Source of the DNA: Mesobacillus jeotgali
Lineage (GTDB): Bacteria > Bacillota > Bacilli > Bacillales > Cytobacillaceae
Direction: 5' to 3'
Length of the DNA stretch: 64,000 bases
Assembly (NCBI RefSeq): GCF_014856545.2
Contig: NZ_CP109811.1
Coordinates: 4,582,001 to 4,646,000 of the forward strand
Each line of letters starts with the position of its first letter. Position 1 is the first letter of the stretch. Below the pieces are notes generated by a model. The model saw only the letters and a list, made by a program, of their open reading frames with translations, ran no database searches and was not told where the DNA came from. The position numbers and the translations under genes are program-made. Of the stretch, positions 42,957 through 51,435 are shown piece after piece.

Positions 42957-43394
42957 TTATCGGATTTTATCCAGGATTCTTTCGATACTTTTTTGAATTT
43001 CTTTAAAAGCTTCACGATAAATTTGTTCATTTCCGCCGAACGGATCTGCCACATCCAGGTTTCCCGCTTCATCAGCAAATTCTTTCAATGTGAAAATTTT
43101 GTCCGCAGCGTATGGATATTGGCTCATGACCAGCTCTTTATGGCTCTGTGTCATCGTCAGAACGAGGGTTGCCCAATCGATTTCATCCTTTGTTAACATC
43201 GAGGAGCGATGATCATGGCTGATATTGTTTTCCTCGAGCACGGTCTTCGCGTTTGCAGAAGCCTCGGCACCATTCGGGGCGTATACTCCTGCCGATTTCA
43301 CCTCTACTCCAGGCAGCTTTTTGCTTTTTAAAATCGCTTCCGCCATAGGGCTGCGGCATGTATTTCCGGTACAGACAAATAAAATGCGCGCCAT
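42957..43394 (-). CDS. ywlE: Low-molecular-weight protein arginine phosphatase YwlE
   Basis: A 145-residue phosphatase. The P-loop CTGNTCRSPMAEA contains nucleophile C8 and T12; a threonine at this site is what gives B. subtilis YwlE its phospho-arginine selectivity over phosphotyrosine. The general-acid Asp is in VADPFGG. YwlE reverses McsB arginine phosphorylation. ATG 43392-43394 follows GGAGGGA. Upstream in-frame sequence to 43532 has no ribosome-binding site and is non-coding. Confidence 0.95.
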   Translation of the reverse strand: MARILFVCTGNTCRSPMAEAILKSKKLPGVEVKSAGVYAPNGAEASANAKTVLEENNISHDHRSSMLTKDEIDWATLVLTMTQSHKELVMSQYPYAADKIFTLKEFADEAGNLDVADPFGGNEQIYREAFKEIQKSIERILDKIR

Positions 43395-43460
43395 GCTTGT
43401 CCCTCCTGTGAATAACTTTTCTCTATTATATGATAATCGTTCAGCAATTTCATTTTCTGC

Positions 43461-43486
43461 AAAAAAATACACCTGACAAGCAGGTG
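43461..43486 (-). terminator. Terminator of mntP
   Basis: CACCTG/CAGGTG stem (43470-43475 with 43481-43486), then TATTTTTTT on the minus strand, 12 bp after the mntP stop codon. Confidence 0.85.
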
Positions 43487-43497
43487 CGTTAAAAGTT

Positions 43498-44052
43498 TTA
43501 TAGCGGAAGAAGCAATTTGAGCCCAAATGCAAGCAGAATGCTGCCGCCTAATGCTTCACTGTATGTACCAAGCCATCCCTGCACTCTTTTTCCAATCAGG
43601 AGGCCCGCCCACGTAAGGACCATTGCCGCAACTCCAAAACAAATCAGAACAAGCAGCGTCCTTGCTCCGTAGATCCCAAGGGTTAATCCTACTGAAAAAC
43701 TGTCAAGGCTGACGCTGAGGGCAAAAATAAATAAACCCTTGCCAACCGGAGTGATCACGCTTGTCTCATCTTCCTTGAAGCTAGCCCAAATCATCTGGAC
43801 TCCCAGCACAATCAGGAGCAGGCCGCCAATATATCCGGCTATTGCTCCGAACTGCTCGGACAAAAATCGCCCTGCCACCATTCCTAGCAGCGGCATCCAC
43901 ACATGGAACAAACCAATTGTGACGCCAATTTTAAATATATGCCTTTTCGTCAGTCTGATCATGCCCATTCCGAGACCTACGGAAAATGCATCCATTCCCA
44001 ACGCGAATGCCATCAACATCAGTGTGAATAATTCGCCGGCTATTGCTGTCAT
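43498..44052 (-). CDS. mntP: Manganese efflux pump MntP family protein
   Basis: A 184-residue six-helix membrane protein made of two internal repeats, each with an aspartate motif in a helix: [14 protein letters not shown] and [16 protein letters not shown]. This is the signature of MntP manganese exporters (YwlD position in B. subtilis). No riboswitch-like leader was recognised. It follows ywlC in the same direction. Confidence 0.92.
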   Translation of the reverse strand: MTAIAGELFTLMLMAFALGMDAFSVGLGMGMIRLTKRHIFKIGVTIGLFHVWMPLLGMVAGRFLSEQFGAIAGYIGGLLLIVLGVQMIWASFKEDETSVITPVGKGLFIFALSVSLDSFSVGLTLGIYGARTLLVLICFGVAAMVLTWAGLLIGKRVQGWLGTYSEALGGSILLAFGLKLLLPL

Positions 44053-44153
44053 GTCTTCGCCCCCTCGGACTTGCTAATTCAGCATATGCACGTCCAATAG
44101 GATTTAGAAGCATGGAATTTTCCGGTCTCGAAATGATAAAATCACAATCGCAA

Positions 44154-44184
44154 TACAAAAAGCGCCTCATAATCTGAAGCGCTT
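44154..44184 (-). terminator. Terminator of ywlC
   Basis: A 9-bp stem (AAGCGCCTC at 44160-44168 with 44176-44184, one wobble) and TTTTTGTATTG following on the minus strand. Confidence 0.85.
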
Positions 44185-44196
44185 CTCTTAAATGTA

Positions 44197-45240
44197 TTAT
44201 TTTTTAATAATCGGCAGGCCGGATGCCTTTGACAGTCTGTTCATGATGGCCTGGCCGACGCCATGTTCCGGGAAAATTTCGCCGAAAATGATATTGAGTT
44301 CTTCCTGGTTGAAGGCACGGAGTGTGTCATAAAGAGCTTCTGCCACTGTTTCCAGTTTTGCTCTTTCACCGCAGGCAATCACAATATCAGCGTCATAAAA
44401 CTCTTTGTTTTCCTTCGTTGTCATCACGCCGACTGTCAGGCCTTCGCTCCGCTTTTCATTGACGAGCTGCTGGATTTCTTCCCTTGCTCCGTCAACAAGA
44501 TAGAATGGAGCATTCGGTGCATAGTGGCGGTATTTCATCCCTGGAGATTTTGGCGCCTGGTCTGAATCCTTCAGGGCCGGATCTACCGAGACTTCTCCTA
44601 CTACTTCTTCCAGCTGTTCCTTCGTGACGCCGCCCGGCCTTAAAATTGCCGGAATCACGCCCGTACAATCGACAACTGTGGATTCAAGGCCAACGCCGGT
44701 CGCTCCGCCATTGACAATCCCGGCAATCCGGCCGGTCAAATCATCGGCAACATGATCAGCAGTCGTGGGGCTCGGCTTTCCTGACAGGTTTGCGCTTGGT
44801 GCAGCCAGCGGTAAGCCTGATGCTTCTATAAGCGCCAGAGCAACCGGATGGTCCGGCATCCTGACGGCAACTGTGGATAACCCAGCCGTTGCTTTTTCTG
44901 AAAGCACGCCAGCCTTTTTTTCCAAAATAATGGTCAAAGGACCAGGCCAAAAAGCATCCATCAGCACTTTTGCCTGATCGGGGATTTCTTTTACAAAGGA
45001 ATGAATTTGCTCGCGATTGGCAATATGGATTATCAACGGGTTATCCCCAGGTCTTCCTTTTGCTTCGAATATTTTTAAGACAGCTTCATCGCTTTTGGCG
45101 TTCCCGCCAAGACCATAAACCGTTTCTGTCGGAAAAGCGACGACTTCATTTTGCTTCATTTTTTGTGCAGCTTCAATGATTTGTGGATATGTTTTTAAAT
45201 TATCCACATTCTTATCCACTGTCCACATTTGTGTTTGCAT
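44197..45240 (-). CDS. ywlC: L-threonylcarbamoyladenylate synthase (Sua5/YwlC)
   Basis: A 347-residue enzyme that makes threonylcarbamoyl-AMP for the t6A37 modification of ANN-decoding tRNAs. The YrdC domain (about 20-200) contains FPTETVYGLGGNA, KGRPGDNPLIIHI and PSANLSGKPSPT; a Sua5 C-terminal domain follows the SPGMKYRHYAP linker. ATG 45238-45240 has AAGGTGG 6 nt upstream. The first 20 codons are made of DnaA-box sequence (MWTVDKNVDNLK). Confidence 0.96.
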   Translation of the reverse strand: MQTQMWTVDKNVDNLKTYPQIIEAAQKMKQNEVVAFPTETVYGLGGNAKSDEAVLKIFEAKGRPGDNPLIIHIANREQIHSFVKEIPDQAKVLMDAFWPGPLTIILEKKAGVLSEKATAGLSTVAVRMPDHPVALALIEASGLPLAAPSANLSGKPSPTTADHVADDLTGRIAGIVNGGATGVGLESTVVDCTGVIPAILRPGGVTKEQLEEVVGEVSVDPALKDSDQAPKSPGMKYRHYAPNAPFYLVDGAREEIQQLVNEKRSEGLTVGVMTTKENKEFYDADIVIACGERAKLETVAEALYDTLRAFNQEELNIIFGEIFPEHGVGQAIMNRLSKASGLPIIKK

Positions 45241-45419
45241 GTACATCCACCTTTTACTTCTCGCTATACTAGTCTATTTCTATGAAAGTATAAAAGAAGA
45301 ATAAGCAGAACTCAAGTTTTTATCCACAAATTGTGTACAGTTTTAGCGAATCCGTGGATAACTTTGTGGATTAATCCACAATCCACAGAATTATTTTCAT
45401 AATTGCAGAGTTATCCACA
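45182..45419. promoter_or_regulatory. DnaA-box cluster spanning ywlC start and ywlB end
   Basis: Eight matches to TTATCCACA on either strand within 240 bp: perfect at 45200-45208, 45320-45328 and 45411-45419; one mismatch at 45182-45190, 45212-45220, 45353-45361, 45365-45373 and 45372-45380. Weaker copies lie at 45219 and 45379. It overlaps the first codons of ywlC and the last of ywlB. A DnaA-box cluster between ywlC and ywlB is reported for B. subtilis as one of the DnaA-regulated sites outside oriC. Confidence 0.9.
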
Positions 45420-45826
45420 GTTAGAGCTTGTTTTAAATGGCTTTTTTCCAGAAGAGAATCGGGAAGCTCTGATTGGTTTACCATCTCAAATCCCAGATTG
45501 CTGAAGAAAGAAACCGCGCTCATCTTGTTCGTAACCAGATAAAGCTCTTCAAGCTCCTGATTTTTCGCTGTCAGGAATGCCCGTTTAAAAAGAAGCATCA
45601 AATCCGGCTGGCCGATTTGCGGGGACACGACAAATGAGCGAAGCAAGCCTGCTTGATCCACTGGCTCTACTCCAAGGCATGCCTTAAGCTCTCCTTCCTG
45701 GTTTTCCATAAGCGAAAAGTTTTGGATTGAGTCATTCAATCCTTCCGGGCTTACTCCAGCCTCTGTTAAAAAAGCCTCCAACTTAGGTAAATCCTCTTGA
45801 TTCGCACTCCTGATTTTCCACGTCAT
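45371..45826 (-). CDS. ywlB: GNAT-family acetyltransferase-like protein (YwlB)
   Basis: A 151-residue protein with a GNAT-like layout: N-terminal WKIRSANQEDLPKLEAFLTE, central LLRSFVVSPQIGQPDLMLLF (the CoA-binding loop is poorly conserved), and MSAVSFFSNLGFEMVN. Substrate unknown. ATG 45824-45826 follows GAGGTG. Its position before ywlC matches B. subtilis ywlB. The final codons (LWIVD-stop) overlap DnaA boxes. Confidence 0.78.
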   Translation of the reverse strand: MTWKIRSANQEDLPKLEAFLTEAGVSPEGLNDSIQNFSLMENQEGELKACLGVEPVDQAGLLRSFVVSPQIGQPDLMLLFKRAFLTAKNQELEELYLVTNKMSAVSFFSNLGFEMVNQSELPDSLLEKSHLKQALTVDNSAIMKIILWIVD

Positions 45827-45902
45827 ATCTATCACCTCAAAAATAAGATTCTAGTAAATAGATATGAGAGACATGAAAAAGTAGAACCTAAAGAGGACAA
45901 AA

Positions 45903-45933
45903 AGAAAACACGGCAGCCTCCAAAGCTGCCGTG
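45903..45933 (-). terminator. Terminator of gsiB
   Basis: A perfect 9-bp stem CACGGCAGC/GCTGCCGTG (45909-45917 with 45925-45933), then TTTTCTTTTTG on the minus strand. Confidence 0.92.
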
Positions 45934-45967
45934 CATTCTTAATTTCCAGGCTTTCTAAGCCAACTGA

Positions 45968-46357
45968 TTAGTTATTGTTGTTGTTATTGCGGGCATTGCC
46001 GCCTTTTTCACCGATTTCTTCATAGAAGCTTCGGTCATGATTGTTGGAAGTCGCTTCGCCGCCTTTACGGCCGATTTCCTGATAGAAGTCCTTGTCGTGG
46101 CTTTCGGATGTTGCTTCGCCACCTTTTTTACCGATTTCCTGGTAGAATTCGCTGTCATGGCTTTCAGCAGTAGCCTCTCCGCCTTTGCGGCCAATTTCCT
46201 GATAGAAATCTTGATCGTGATTGTTGGAAGTTGCTTCGCCGCCTTTACGGCCGATTTCCTGATAGAATTCGCTGCCATGGTTCTGGCTTGTTGCTTCGCC
46301 GCCCATGCGTCCTCGTTCTTCACGTGACATCTTATCATTATTATTGTTTTTAGCCAT
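45968..46357 (-). CDS. gsiB: General stress hydrophilin GsiB (KGG repeats)
   Basis: A 129-residue, highly hydrophilic glycine-rich protein with five tandem 20-residue repeats of the form FYQEIGRKGGEATSNNHD, framed by MSREERGRMGG and an Asn-rich C-terminus. This is the GsiB/LEA-like KGG family, thought to protect against dehydration. AAGGAGG precedes the ATG. It has a matching sigma-B promoter. The Asn run at the end comes from a GTT/ATT microsatellite near 45970. Confidence 0.95.
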   Translation of the reverse strand: MAKNNNNDKMSREERGRMGGEATSQNHGSEFYQEIGRKGGEATSNNHDQDFYQEIGRKGGEATAESHDSEFYQEIGKKGGEATSESHDKDFYQEIGRKGGEATSNNHDRSFYEEIGEKGGNARNNNNNN

Positions 46358-46406
46358 TATTACTCATCCTCCTTGAAATCTAAGTTTTGATGTTACACTA
46401 CTTTAA

Positions 46407-46432
46407 ATATCCGGATTCTCCCATCATGAAAC
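46407..46432 (-). promoter_or_regulatory. Sigma-B promoter of gsiB
   Basis: On the minus strand GTTTCA (46427-46432), exactly 14 bp, then GGATAT (46407-46412): 5 of 6 in each box to GTTTAA-N14-GGGTAT. gsiB is a standard sigma-B gene in B. subtilis. The -10 is about 50 bp before the start codon. Confidence 0.85.
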
Positions 46433-46577
46433 TATTATCCGGGGAATGTAATATGCTTGTTCGAATAATGTAATATTTTTGGAAATTCCGACAGCCATTT
46501 TTCCTCTTTTACCAAGTATTTCTTAAGAGAAGCTAGCTAATGTTTCCTAGCTTCTCATAGTGAAAAATTCATAAGTG

Positions 46578-46620
46578 AGTGATTTAAGTCACTATGTCGG
46601 TCATTTTGTATGGTTATAAT
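46578..46620 (+). promoter_or_regulatory. Promoter with Fnr-like box upstream of the truncated haemoglobin gene
   Basis: A perfect -10 TATAAT (46615-46620) has no good -35, but AGTGA-TTTAAG-TCACT (46578-46593) matches the Bacillus Fnr consensus TGTGA-NNTANN-TCACA at all positions except the outermost pair. Its centre is 41.5 bp before the expected start point, the standard class II activator position. Confidence 0.65.
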
Positions 46621-46663
46621 AAAGGTAATCAATTGAAAACCTTTCTCAAAAAGGGGGTACGAG

Positions 46664-47041
46664 ATGGAAATCAAAACAATATATGAAGCGGTTGGCGGAG
46701 ATCAATCAATCCGGAAGATTGTCGATACCTTTTATCCAAAGGTATACGAAAATGAGGAACTCAGCCCCTTGTTCGAGGGCGATATGGAGGAAATCAAGCG
46801 GAAGCAGTGGATGTTCCTCACGCAGCTGACCGGCGGCGGTGCCCTTTACAGCGAGGAATTCGGGCCGCCTAATATGAGGGTGCGGCATATGCCATTCGAA
46901 ATTACACCGGTTCGCGCCCAGGCATGGCTGAAGCTGATGCACGAAACATTGACGGAAACAGGCTTGATTGAAACCGACGGCGGGAAGGCCCTGTTCGAGC
47001 GTCTGAGCCAGATTGCACCTATTATGATCAACAGACAATAA
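46664..47041 (+). CDS. Group II truncated haemoglobin
   Basis: A 125-residue 2/2 globin. Proximal histidine H75 (RVRHMPFEI), B10 tyrosine Y24 (DTFYPKVY) and G8 tryptophan W88 are the group II markers, as in B. subtilis YjbI. Such globins bind oxygen and NO and may work in oxidative or nitrosative defence. A GGGGG site precedes the ATG. It forms an operon with the cupin gene 14 bp downstream. Confidence 0.94.
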   Translation: MEIKTIYEAVGGDQSIRKIVDTFYPKVYENEELSPLFEGDMEEIKRKQWMFLTQLTGGGALYSEEFGPPNMRVRHMPFEITPVRAQAWLKLMHETLTETGLIETDGGKALFERLSQIAPIMINRQ

Positions 47042-47055
47042 GGAGGAATTTTACG

Positions 47056-47397
47056 ATGGAAAAACAGTCACTGAAACAATACCAGGAATTCAGCGAAGAA
47101 CGTTTTACGAAAAGAATTGTATTTAAAAAAGGTGACAGCACCGTGTTCCTGCTGAACTTCATGCCCGGACAGGAGCTGCCTAAGCATAAGCATCCAGGTA
47201 CAGAAGTGTTCATTTTAACCATGCAGGGCGAAGGCACTTTCATTGTCGACGGAGAAGAGGTCGTGGCAGCAGCAAACGAAACCGTCCACCTGGGCGGCAC
47301 CGAAGAACTTGCCTATAAAAATACCGGATCAGAGCCAGTCTCACTTTATGTGATGCTCAACAAGATTCCGGATGAGAGGTTTGCGCAGAATATTTAA
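47056..47397 (+). CDS. Small cupin-domain protein
   Basis: A 113-residue single-domain cupin. Motif 1 is GQELPKHKHPGTEVFILTMQG (first part) with two His and one Glu as metal ligands; motif 2 is NETVHLGGTEEL with the third His. AAGGAGG lies before the ATG. Co-transcription with the haemoglobin gene suggests a redox or oxygen-linked role (inference); the substrate is unknown. Confidence 0.88.
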   Translation: MEKQSLKQYQEFSEERFTKRIVFKKGDSTVFLLNFMPGQELPKHKHPGTEVFILTMQGEGTFIVDGEEVVAAANETVHLGGTEELAYKNTGSEPVSLYVMLNKIPDERFAQNI

Positions 47398-47446
47398 AGA
47401 ACAGAACTCTAGATAGCAGTCGATCATGAGTGGATAATCCCCAGTT

Positions 47447-47562
47447 GGTCGAATAATTCTGTAATGTGGTCGAATAAATAGAAAAAGTGGTCGAATTATT
47501 TATAAATCCGCCAAATTAATTCAAAATGTGGTCGAATTATCCGAAAATGTGGTCGAATAAAT
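47447..47562. repeat. Short-period array G: core GTGGTCGAATAA, 21-bp period
   Basis: GGTCGAAT begins at 47447, 47468, 47489, 47530 and 47551. The steps are 21, 21, 41 and 21 bp; the 41-bp step contains a degenerate unit (CCGCCAAATTAAT near 47508). It fills the 265-bp spacer between the convergent cupin and spoIIR genes. Confidence 0.9.
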
Positions 47563-47625
47563 TCTATCGGCGAAAAAAGGCACCTCATTTAGCTCGATAT
47601 ATGGCCCTGTTAATTAATGTTCTGT

Positions 47626-47664
47626 TAAAAAATAGCCCCTGCAGCCATCGCAGGGGCTTATTTT
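47626..47664. terminator. Bidirectional terminator between cupin and spoIIR
   Basis: A perfect 9-bp stem AGCCCCTGC/GCAGGGGCT (47634-47642 with 47650-47658). On the minus strand it is followed by ATTTTTTAAC (spoIIR) and on the plus strand by TATTTTATCC (haemoglobin-cupin operon). Confidence 0.88.
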
Positions 47665-48367
47665 ATCCGAAAATCCTGTTCCAAATCTCGACGAGGAAGA
47701 AAGATACCTCAACTTCTTCTTCTTCTCCGCCTTCATATACCTTTTTCTTGCCTTTTTTACTATCTTTTTTCTCATCAGCAAGCTTGGCATCAGCAGACTC
47801 GTCTTCTGCGTCCGCTTTTACATCGCCTTTGCTGTCATTTTCATCGAAGCCTTCGCTTGTTGCTTCACCGTTTGAGAAATCAAGGAAGCATAGCGGCGGA
47901 TAGAGGACGCACCACCAGTTTGCGCCTTCACCTTCGCCAAGTGTAATCAGGATTGCTTCGTATTCACCTGCCGGATAGAGGAACTGACCATATAATTTAG
48001 TAGGAAACTGGACTTTGTCAAACTCCGTTTTTACAGATTGATTAGAGCCTTCAGCTGCAACAACTCTTTCCGCGATTGCCTGGATTTCCGGAAGCCTGGA
48101 CTTAATGACTTCCCTCGCTGCCTCGATTGACGTCAGCTCCTGGACCCATGTCGTGATTTCTTTGTTCACTTCATCGCGGATCAGGCGTTTGATATTCTGG
48201 TCCTTTTCCAGATCGCTGTCGGCAAGGATCCTCAGGCGGATCGCCTCGTTCGGGATGACCATCGCTTCCTTCGCGGTCACTTCATTTTTTGGTGTATATA
48301 AACTTAAAATAGTACCTGCACATAGTAATAATATGTATATAATAGCGGCTGATTTTTTCATCATCAT
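47663..48367 (-). CDS. spoIIR: Stage II sporulation protein R
   Basis: A secreted forespore signalling protein that activates SpoIIGA to process pro-sigma-E in the mother cell. An N-terminal signal sequence (SAAIIYILLLCAGTILSLY) precedes the conserved domain (IPNEAIRLRILADSD to NWWCVLYPPLCFLD). Before the C-terminal amphipathic end (VSFFLVEIWNRIFG) there is an added acidic and lysine-rich linker of about 50 residues. The exact start is uncertain among three consecutive ATG codons and an upstream GTG at 48376. Confidence 0.93.
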   Translation of the reverse strand: MMMKKSAAIIYILLLCAGTILSLYTPKNEVTAKEAMVIPNEAIRLRILADSDLEKDQNIKRLIRDEVNKEITTWVQELTSIEAAREVIKSRLPEIQAIAERVVAAEGSNQSVKTEFDKVQFPTKLYGQFLYPAGEYEAILITLGEGEGANWWCVLYPPLCFLDFSNGEATSEGFDENDSKGDVKADAEDESADAKLADEKKDSKKGKKKVYEGGEEEEVEVSFFLVEIWNRIFG

Positions 48368-48434
48368 CTCTCGCACCGTCCCTTCACTAGTAAACAGTGT
48401 GGACAGTTTGATAGATTCTTAAACTAGTAATTTT

Positions 48435-48468
48435 GAAAAAAAAATGGACCCCTTTTTATCAGGAGCCC
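48435..48468 (-). terminator. Probable terminator of prmC
   Basis: An imperfect stem (GGACCCCT with AGGAGCC, about 48446-48468) overlapping the prmC stop codon, followed on the minus strand by ATTTTTTTTTC. Confidence 0.6.
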
Positions 48469-49325
48469 AACTCAGCGAAAACCATCCGGTCCTTGCCATT
48501 AATATCAAAAACAACCTCAACATTGGCATGCGGGAAGGTTTTTTCCAGCAATCCTCGTACCGCTTCACCCTGGCCAGCGCCGATTTCAAACCCAACCAAT
48601 GCTTTTTCTTTTAAAACAAGCGGAAGTTCGTCCATGAAGCGGCGATACAGGTCCAATCCATCCTCGCCTGCAAAAAGCGCCATATGCGGTTCATGCTCAG
48701 TGACGATATCAGACATCCACTCCTGGTCTGCAACCGGGATATATGGAGGGTTTGAGATGACGGCATCGACCTTTTTCCCTTGTGAAATGAGCGGCTGGAG
48801 CAGGTCTCCATGTAAAAACTCGATATCCGCACCAAGTTCGCTGGCATTTTTCCGCGCCACCTCTAGTGCATCTTTAGAGAGGTCGACCGCTGTTACCTTC
48901 AACTCTGGTTTTTCCAGCTTCAAGGTAACTGAAATCGCGCCGCTACCGGTGCCGACATCGACAAGGTCGATTTCATTTTTTCCTGGAAAAAGCATTTCAA
49001 GACGCTGAATCGTTCCTTGCACAAGTTCTTCCGTCTCAGGCCGGGGAATCAGTACATGCTCATTCACAATGAAGCGGCGGTCGTAAAACTCCTCGCTGCC
49101 AATGATATATTGAATCGGCTCCCCGGCAGAATGCCTTTTTACAGCGTTCTGGAACTCGGTCCATACTTCGCCATCCAGTTCATCGCGCATCTTCATCAGC
49201 ATGGAGGTGCGGGACAGCCCCGAATAGTGCCGCAGCAAAAGCTCACGGGCAAATTCCTCACGATTATGTTCTTTTAAAAAAGAAGAAGCCCAATTGAGGG
49301 CTTCAAATATTTTCAAATTAGTCAT
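48459..49325 (-). CDS. prmC: Peptide chain release factor N5-glutamine methyltransferase
   Basis: A 288-residue SAM-dependent methyltransferase that modifies the GGQ glutamine of RF1 and RF2. The SAM motif [14 protein letters not shown] and the catalytic NPPY motif ([11 protein letters not shown]) are intact; an N-terminal helical domain (1-75) binds the release factor. ATG 49323-49325 overlaps the prfA stop codon, so its substrate gene and it are translationally coupled. Confidence 0.96.
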   Translation of the reverse strand: MTNLKIFEALNWASSFLKEHNREEFARELLLRHYSGLSRTSMLMKMRDELDGEVWTEFQNAVKRHSAGEPIQYIIGSEEFYDRRFIVNEHVLIPRPETEELVQGTIQRLEMLFPGKNEIDLVDVGTGSGAISVTLKLEKPELKVTAVDLSKDALEVARKNASELGADIEFLHGDLLQPLISQGKKVDAVISNPPYIPVADQEWMSDIVTEHEPHMALFAGEDGLDLYRRFMDELPLVLKEKALVGFEIGAGQGEAVRGLLEKTFPHANVEVVFDINGKDRMVFAELGS

Positions 49326-50397
49326 TGTTCGCACTCTCAAGTCTTTGAGATTGGTCTTCCATAATTAGCGCTTCGATGATCTCATCCATCTTGCCCTGAA
49401 GAATCTGGTCAAGCTTCTGGATCGTCAGGCCGATACGGTGATCGGTCACGCGGTTTTGCGGGAAGTTGTACGTACGGATACGCTCAGAGCGGTCCCCAGT
49501 ACCTACAGCAGATTTACGAACCTGGTCATACTCCGCCTGTGCTTCCTGCTGGAACTTGTCATAGACGCGGGCACGAAGTACCTTCATCGCCTTGTCTTTG
49601 TTTTTATGCTGAGATTTTTCATCCTGGCACGATACGACGATTCCAGTTGGGATATGCGTCAGACGTACCGCTGACATTGTCGTGTTAACAGACTGTCCGC
49701 CGGCACCGCTGGACGCGAATGCATCAAAACGGATGTCTTTATCATGCAGCTCGATTTCCACTTCTTCCGCTTCAGGAAGACAGGCAACAGTAGCTGTCGA
49801 AGTATGGATACGGCCGCCTGATTCCGTTTCCGGAACACGCTGGACGCGGTGCGCACCATTTTCGAACTTCATTTTGGAATAAGCGCCATTTCCATTGATC
49901 ATGAAGATGATCTCTTTAAAACCGCCCACGCCAGTCGTGCTGGCATCGATGATTTCCGTTTTCCAGCCTTGTGATTCCGCATAACGGCTGTACATCCTGT
50001 AAAGGTCGCCGGCAAACAGAGCAGCTTCATCGCCGCCTGCAGCGCCGCGGATTTCCATGATAACGTTCTTGTCATCGTTAGGATCTTTAGGGATCAGAAG
50101 GACCTTGATGCGAGCTTCAAGCTCCTCGATTCGCGGCTCCAGCTCAGAAATTTCTTCCTTTACCATCTCGCGCATCTCAGCATCGAGCTTTTCCTCGAGC
50201 ATCGCTTTTGCATCTGTCAGCTGCTCTTTAACTTCCTTATATTCACGATAAGCCATGACAGTTTCCTGGATGTCAGACTGCTCTTTTGAATACTCGCGGA
50301 GCTTTTTGGAGTCATTGACAACTTCCGGGTCACTCAATAGCTCATTCAATCTTTCATAACGATCCTCTACTGCTTGAAGACGATCAAACACGGACAT
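49318..50397 (-). CDS. prfA: Peptide chain release factor 1
   Basis: A 359-residue release factor reading UAA and UAG. The GGQ motif is in [16 protein letters not shown] and the N-terminal coiled-coil and domain 2 are complete. Overlaps prmC by 8 bp. Confidence 0.98.
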   Translation of the reverse strand: MSVFDRLQAVEDRYERLNELLSDPEVVNDSKKLREYSKEQSDIQETVMAYREYKEVKEQLTDAKAMLEEKLDAEMREMVKEEISELEPRIEELEARIKVLLIPKDPNDDKNVIMEIRGAAGGDEAALFAGDLYRMYSRYAESQGWKTEIIDASTTGVGGFKEIIFMINGNGAYSKMKFENGAHRVQRVPETESGGRIHTSTATVACLPEAEEVEIELHDKDIRFDAFASSGAGGQSVNTTMSAVRLTHIPTGIVVSCQDEKSQHKNKDKAMKVLRARVYDKFQQEAQAEYDQVRKSAVGTGDRSERIRTYNFPQNRVTDHRIGLTIQKLDQILQGKMDEIIEALIMEDQSQRLESANND

Positions 50398-50570
50398 TCA
50401 CCTCTATTTTAATATCCTTTAAAATGGATTATTACTCTATTCACGGTTATATTACCGGTTATTCAATAAGTGCAATTACATAGCATAACATTCTAATTAT
50501 AGTATAGGTGACACCCTCAGTCAAAGCCATTGTGAATAGAAGAGTGCAAACGCCTTGGTCAGCCCTGGCA

Positions 50571-50587
50571 AGTGCTGGAGCTAGACA
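50571..50587 (-). repeat. Partial copy of the Bacillaceae intergenic repeat
   Basis: AGTGCTGGAGCTAGACA is the inverted, truncated form of the word at 29270-29283 (13 identical nt, TGTCTAGCTCCAG). It lies in the prfA-lipoprotein spacer. Confidence 0.45.
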
Positions 50588-50634
50588 CTAATCTAAATTA
50601 AAATAATTTGGAGCGCACTTGTTCGATACAACGG

Positions 50635-50664
50635 AAAAAGCATGCCCTTTTATGAGAGCATGCT
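50635..50664 (-). terminator. Terminator of the lipoprotein gene
   Basis: A perfect 7-bp stem AGCATGC/GCATGCT (50639-50645 with 50658-50664) and TTTTTCCG following on the minus strand. Confidence 0.82.
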
Positions 50665-50680
50665 GCTGCAATGCAAACTT

Positions 50681-51130
50681 CTATTGAATATCAACGTTAA
50701 TGTCATAGCGTGGCAATGCTCTTGCCAGCTTTTCCTGAAGTGTCTTTTGTGCATTTTCACGATCTTTTCTCGTCACGCGGCCTTGGAGTTGTGCGGTTAC
50801 GTTCATTTCACCGCCGTTGATCCAGATCGTGCCCGGCTCATAGCCTGCATCAGAAATGACATCCTTCGCCTTTTGGACGTCCTGGGAAAAACTATAGTGG
50901 TTTTCATTATCGGTATTCAGCAAATTCGGATTCTGGTCGGTCATTGTCATGCCGTCATCCTGGTCCCTCGTGAAATTCGGACCGTCTCCTTCGCGGACAC
51001 CGTCACCCTCTCTATTCAGATCCACGCCAGCCTGGTCTTCATCCTTGTCATAAACTGATTCGGTATTATCCTGGCCACATCCAGCGACCATAATCACAGC
51101 AAACATAAGCAACATGAGTAATTTTTTCAA
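50681..51130 (-). CDS. Lipoprotein, possibly YhcN/YlaJ-like sporulation type
   Basis: A 149-residue protein with a lipoprotein signal ending at the lipobox MVAGC. An acidic linker of about 60 residues precedes a small alpha/beta domain (SQDVQKAKDVISDAGYEPGT to RYDINVDIQ). The C-terminal part loosely resembles spore lipoproteins of the YhcN/YlaJ kind, but I cannot confirm the family. TTG start (51128-51130) with GGAGGTG 7 nt upstream. Confidence 0.75.
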   Translation of the reverse strand: MKKLLMLLMFAVIMVAGCGQDNTESVYDKDEDQAGVDLNREGDGVREGDGPNFTRDQDDGMTMTDQNPNLLNTDNENHYSFSQDVQKAKDVISDAGYEPGTIWINGGEMNVTAQLQGRVTRKDRENAQKTLQEKLARALPRYDINVDIQ

Positions 51131-51274
51131 ATTATGGCACCTCCCGTGGTTAAGTTGCCCTTTTCAGAGGCATTTCATGCGTTTTCGGTAAGAATGCAGC
51201 TTAATTTGATTAAAATAGGACTTTTTCACTTCAGAATCTTTAACTGGAAAAATTATTCTCTTACTCAGCAGCAA

Positions 51275-51368
51275 TAATTGCACCGTACAGGGCCATAATT
51301 ACGGTTTCAAAACCATTAATTGCACATTCAACGGTAATAATTACACCAAAAAGTTACGTAATTGCACT
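51275..51368. repeat. Short-period array H: core TAATTGCAC, 21-bp period, 5 copies
   Basis: TAATT begins at 51275, 51296, 51317, 51338 and 51359, exactly 21 bp apart, with the 9-nt core TAATTGCAC (TTACGG or TTACAC in two copies). The core is the reverse complement of array E at 36.5 kb. It lies in the 380-bp spacer between the lipoprotein gene and the tdk terminator. Confidence 0.92.
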
Positions 51369-51398
51369 TTAATCCAATATAAGGAGAAATTCAGACAT

Positions 51399-51427
51399 AA
51401 AAAAATCCCCCCGCTCACGGGAGGATC
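51399..51427 (-). terminator. Terminator of tdk
   Basis: A 9-bp stem (ATCCCCCCG at 51405-51413 with 51418-51426, one mismatch), then a T-tract on the minus strand. Confidence 0.87.
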
Positions 51428-51435
51428 AAATCATT

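Noticed and set aside
45955-46338. Repetitive Lys/Ala-rich reading frame overlapping gsiB
   Set aside because: It is a frame-shifted shadow of the GsiB repeats; the GsiB frame has the ribosome-binding site, promoter and known family.
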